The notes beneath the pieces are model-generated. The model saw only the letters and a program-made list of their open reading frames with translations. It did no database searches and was not told the DNA's origin. From Actinomycetota bacterium (GTDB taxonomy: Bacteria > Actinomycetota > Acidimicrobiia > Acidimicrobiales > Ilumatobacteraceae): a stretch of DNA of 6,592 bases. Both the position numbers and the translations under genes were made by a program. Below are positions 4,259-6,592 of the stretch, piece by piece; within the stretch, counting starts at the first letter, position 1; each line of letters opens with the position of its first letter. The DNA lies in the NCBI GenBank assembly GCA_005801025.1, contig SYDZ01000199.1, positions 1-6,592 of the forward strand, written 5' to 3'.

Positions 4259-5580
4259 CACTTCAGGAATCCCTCGTAATTGCGCAACATCAGTTGGCTA
4301 TCTACTTGCCGCATTAAATCAAGAGCAACGCCCACGGCAATAAGCACCGTTGTACCAGCAAAGGGGAACGACTGAACGTCACCCACCCACAACACGATGT
4401 ACGGCAAAATCGCAATGAATGCAACGAATAATGCGCCTGGCAAGGTAATTCGGTTCACAACCTTGCCCAAGTAATGCTCGGTCTGCGGTCCGGGACGAAT
4501 TCCAGGAATAAATCCACCTTGACGACGTATCTGATCCGCTTGACGAATCGGGTCAAAGGCAATCGAGTTATAAAAGTATGCGAATGCGACGATCAACAAA
4601 GCAAACGAGACGATGTATAACAATCCTTGAGAAGACACCAAGTTGCGATCTACCCATACAGTCACTGTGCGTCGCCAACCAGTATCAGAACCAATGATGT
4701 TGACGAGCAACACGGGTAACAACATCACGGAACTTGCAAAAATGATCGGCACAATGCCAGCCTGATTCACCTTCAACGGAATGTAAGTGCTTTGTCCACC
4801 GTACTGGCGACGTCCGACTACTCGCTTAGCAAACTGCACCGGTATGCGGCGCTGTCCAAGTTCAACACGAACTACTGCAATCAAAATGCCGATTGAAACG
4901 GCAATCAAAATACCGAAAACAACCCACTTCTTACTTTGCAGAATTGAGTAGTAACTAAAGGGTAATGAACTCACCACTGAAGCAAAAATCAAGATGCTCA
5001 TACCATTACCGATACCGCGCTGGCTAATCAATTCGCCCATCCACATCAACAGGGCTGTACCGGCGACGAGTGAAAGAATCACCAGCAGGCCTCGAGGCCA
5101 CATGCCATCAGGCAGTAGCACAATGTCTGGAGCGTTCGCAGACGCAGTAAAGAATGCCGAACCACGGCCTTGACCAAAAATAAATGTCAAACCAGCAGCC
5201 TGCAACAGGGCGATGGCCATCGCCACATAACGAGTCCATTGCGTAATTTTGCGCTGCCCTGTGGCACCCTCTTGTTGCCATTCTTCAAGTTTGGGAATGA
5301 CGACTGTCAACACCTGCATGATGATGCTCGAGGTGATGTACGGCATGATTCCTAACGCAAAAATCGCGAAAGAAGAAAACGCTCCACCAGAGAACAAGTT
5401 CAAGAAACCGAGAGCACCCTGCTGACGTGCCGATTCGCGCAACTGTCGTACTGCAAGATCATCAATACCAGGAACGCGGATATGCGCTCCAAGACGATAC
5501 AAAAGCACCATCATCAAGGTGAACAAAATCTTGTTCCGAAGGTCAGGCACCTTGAAGATGTTCTTCAGGTTTGACAGCAC
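4258..5580 (-). CDS. secY: Preprotein translocase subunit SecY
   Basis: SecY is the pore of the Sec channel in the cytoplasmic membrane; it moves unfolded proteins with SecA and inserts membrane proteins with the ribosome. The 440-residue product shows ten hydrophobic segments (around 18-33, 67-93, 115-137, 163-181, 192-212, 218-238, 273-295, 318-338, 379-400, 405-422). Signature motifs are the plug and helix-2 region (FLNLFSGGAFSSFAIFALGI, 59-78, then MPYITSSIIMQ), GELISQRGIGNGMSILIF (182-199), the basic ribosome- and SecA-binding loop (QRRIPVQFAKRVVGRRQYGG, 243-262) and the loop GGFIPGIRPGPQTEHYL (355-371) with R362 equivalent to the essential E. coli R357. The start is GTG (5580-5578), supported by GAGGAA 6 nt upstream. 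It lies 48 nt after rplO. Stop TGA at 4260-4258. Confidence 0.98.
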   Translation of the reverse strand: MLSNLKNIFKVPDLRNKILFTLMMVLLYRLGAHIRVPGIDDLAVRQLRESARQQGALGFLNLFSGGAFSSFAIFALGIMPYITSSIIMQVLTVVIPKLEEWQQEGATGQRKITQWTRYVAMAIALLQAAGLTFIFGQGRGSAFFTASANAPDIVLLPDGMWPRGLLVILSLVAGTALLMWMGELISQRGIGNGMSILIFASVVSSLPFSYYSILQSKKWVVFGILIAVSIGILIAVVRVELGQRRIPVQFAKRVVGRRQYGGQSTYIPLKVNQAGIVPIIFASSVMLLPVLLVNIIGSDTGWRRTVTVWVDRNLVSSQGLLYIVSFALLIVAFAYFYNSIAFDPIRQADQIRRQGGFIPGIRPGPQTEHYLGKVVNRITLPGALFVAFIAILPYIVLWVGDVQSFPFAGTTVLIAVGVALDLMRQVDSQLMLRNYEGFLK

Positions 5581-5628
5581 GTGTGTTCCTCGGGTTCTAA
5601 CTCGGTGTGATAATCGGTGAGTCCGATA

Positions 5629-6120
5629 TCAGCGGTTGGTGAACTGATTGCCCTTGGCCGCAGGACGAACCTTGTACGGCAGCGGGATGATAGTGACTGA
5701 GCCGCCAGCAGCTTCAATGGCCGCCTGCGCTGCCTTGGAAACGCCATGAGCATGAACTTCAACTGGGCGAGTGACTTGTCCACGAGCAAGCACCTTGACA
5801 AATGCACCCTTGTGCAGCACCCCACGAGCGAAAAGAATCTCTGGGTTCACAATGGGCTCATCAATTTCAGTGAGGGAATCAAGATTGACAGCCTGGTACT
5901 CGACGCGAAATGGGTTATTGAACCCCTTCAACTTTGGAACACGCTGCTTGAGAGGCATCTGTCCACCTTCGAAACCGCGAGCAACTTTGCCACGGCCACG
6001 AGATTGCTGACCCTTGGTACCACGACCGGCAGTCTTGCCGCCCTTGCCGCCGATACCGCGACCGACGCGCTTTTTTGGATGGGTTGAGCCTGGTGCTGGT
6101 GCTAGTTCGTCGACGCGCAT
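5629..6120 (-). CDS. rplO: 50S ribosomal protein L15
   Basis: L15 (uL15) is a late-assembly large-subunit protein whose glycine- and arginine-rich N-terminal arm threads into 23S rRNA. The 163-residue product has that arm in GRGIGGKGGKTAGRGTKGQQ (20-39, then SRGRGKVARGFEGG), then PLKQRVPKLKGFNNP (56-70), and the family signature in the C-terminal domain: KVLARGQVTRPVEVHAHGVS (109-128) followed by KAAQAAIEAAGGSV. ATG at 6120-6118 is preceded by AAGGAGAGCTGACCA, the strongest Shine-Dalgarno in the window; it lies inside the end of rpmD, only 3 nt from its stop, so the two are probably coupled. The C-terminus (KVRPAAKGNQFTNR) is a little longer than the shortest family members. Stop TGA at 5631-5629. 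Confidence 0.98.
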   Translation of the reverse strand: MRVDELAPAPGSTHPKKRVGRGIGGKGGKTAGRGTKGQQSRGRGKVARGFEGGQMPLKQRVPKLKGFNNPFRVEYQAVNLDSLTEIDEPIVNPEILFARGVLHKGAFVKVLARGQVTRPVEVHAHGVSKAAQAAIEAAGGSVTIIPLPYKVRPAAKGNQFTNR

Positions 6121-6123
6121 TGG

Positions 6124-6351
6124 TCAGCTCTCCTTTGAATCTGTCGAAGATGTGACTTCGATAAGGTGCGGAACTCTGGCGATCATGCCACGAATTTCTG
6201 GGCGATCAGGCAACACATTGCTCTTGCCGATACGACCAAGACCAAGAGCACGCAATGTTCCACGACTCTTTGGCTTGGCATGGGTACTGGATTTGATCTG
6301 CTTCACCGTGATGGTGGGACCAGTATGAACGACTGTCTGATAAGTGGCCAT
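6124..6351 (-). CDS. rpmD: 50S ribosomal protein L30
   Basis: L30 (uL30) is a small large-subunit protein with a ferredoxin-like fold. The family core is clear: ITVKQIKSSTHAKPKSRGTL (14-33), RALGLGRIGKSNVLPDRPEI (34-53) and RGMIARVPHLIEV (54-66). At 75 residues it is longer than the common 58-60, with about seven extra N-terminal residues and a serine- and acid-rich tail TSSTDSKES. The ATG at 6351-6349 follows a GGAGAAAG about 10 nt upstream inside rpsE; 2 nt separate it from the rpsE stop. A shorter start would lose part of the first strand, so I keep this one. The order rpsE-rpmD-rplO is the standard spc-operon order. Stop TGA at 6126-6124. Confidence 0.95.
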   Translation of the reverse strand: MATYQTVVHTGPTITVKQIKSSTHAKPKSRGTLRALGLGRIGKSNVLPDRPEIRGMIARVPHLIEVTSSTDSKES

Positions 6352-6353
6352 AA

Positions 6354-6592
6354 TCAGTGACTTTCTCCTGCAGCGACTGCGCGCTTGGTCTCGTTGTATG
6401 CCTTGAGCAAGCCCTTGGGTACGAAACTGTCGGCGGGGAGTCCACGGCGAGCCGCGACTTCATCGGGGCGCTGCAAAGCTTGCAGACCATTGATCGTGGC
6501 GCGAGCCACGTTGATGGCATTGGACGAACCAAGTGATTTGGCCAACACATCATGAATGCCAGCCTCTTCAAGAATGATTCGTGCGGCACCGC
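6354..6592 (-). CDS. rpsE: 30S ribosomal protein S5, C-terminal part (5' end outside window)
   Basis: S5 (uS5) lies at the mRNA entry side of the small subunit and affects decoding accuracy. Only the last 78 codons or so are present. The visible GAARIILEEAGIHDVLAKSL followed by GSSNAINVARATINGLQAL is the C-terminal S5 domain, including the conserved GSSN-x-x-NV-x-RAT motif. It continues with a long tail (RPDEVAARRGLPADSFVPKG and onward to AVAAGESH) of a kind I associate with actinobacteria, longer than in E. coli. The frame is open to the window edge, so no start is given. A purine-rich GGAGAAAG in the last codons serves rpmD, 2 nt downstream. Stop TGA at 6356-6354. Confidence 0.96.
   Translation of the reverse strand, partial: GAARIILEEAGIHDVLAKSLGSSNAINVARATINGLQALQRPDEVAARRGLPADSFVPKGLLKAYNETKRAVAAGESH

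Noticed and set aside
5595..5625. Repeated TCGGTG in the rplO-secY gap, first thought to be an operator-like repeat
   Set aside because: Only two 6-base direct copies, imperfect flanks and no dyad; too weak to support a site.
1..6592. Mobile element, CRISPR array, tRNA/rRNA or new defence-like system
   Set aside because: I found no transposase, terminal repeats, spaced repeats or structured RNA pattern; all space outside the core genes is under 50 bases except the adk-infA spacer.

Overview
The window is one segment of the bacterial ribosomal-protein/RNA-polymerase 'alpha' region. Every gene that I can support is on the minus strand, so transcription runs from position 6592 towards 1. In transcription order it holds rpsE (S5, 3' part only), rpmD (L30), rplO (L15), secY, adk, a 241-base spacer, infA (IF-1), rpmJ (L36), rpsM (S13), rpsK (S11), rpsD (S4), rpoA, rplQ (L17) and the first 38 codons of truA. 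Thirteen of these products are identified from family-diagnostic motifs; the truA call rests on the N-terminus only.

The gene order (spc operon end, secY, adk, infA, rpmJ, S13, S11, S4, rpoA, L17, truA) is the arrangement familiar from Actinomycetota and many Gram-positives. The S4 N-terminus (without zinc cysteines), the long S5 C-terminal tail (RRGLPADS region) and the TruA N-terminus (GF-A...GVRT instead of GWQ...RT) look actinobacterial to me. The base composition is moderate, roughly half G+C. My inference is a moderate-GC actinomycetote, possibly of the class Acidimicrobiia; this is a judgement from memory of family sequences, not a search result.

Layout: 6592-4258 is the tightly packed end of the spc-type operon (gaps of 2 and 3 nt, then 48 nt before secY). 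Region 4257-3554 carries adk, linked to secY by an 11-codon mini-ORF that starts on the secY stop codon and ends 3 nt before the adk start. Region 3553-3313 has no recognisable gene; it is where map (methionine aminopeptidase) often sits in related loci, but map is absent. It contains one open frame starting directly on the adk stop and a plausible promoter for the downstream block. Region 3312-143 is infA to rplQ, with gaps of 2-36 nt. Finally truA begins 28 nt after rplQ, and a perfect 10-bp hairpin followed by a T-rich run lies inside its first codons.

Functionally the genes make ribosome parts (S5, L30, L15, L36, S13, S11, S4, L17), the initiation factor IF-1, the RNA polymerase alpha subunit, the protein-translocation channel SecY, adenylate kinase and a tRNA pseudouridine synthase, so the block couples translation, transcription, secretion and nucleotide balance. 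I see no mobile element, CRISPR array, RNA gene or new defence-like system. The interesting points are regulatory: an apparent CTG start codon for infA, the missing map gene with its replacement spacer, the terminator-like hairpin inside truA, the secY-adk relay ORF, and a 10-base motif shared by the rpoA and rplQ leaders.
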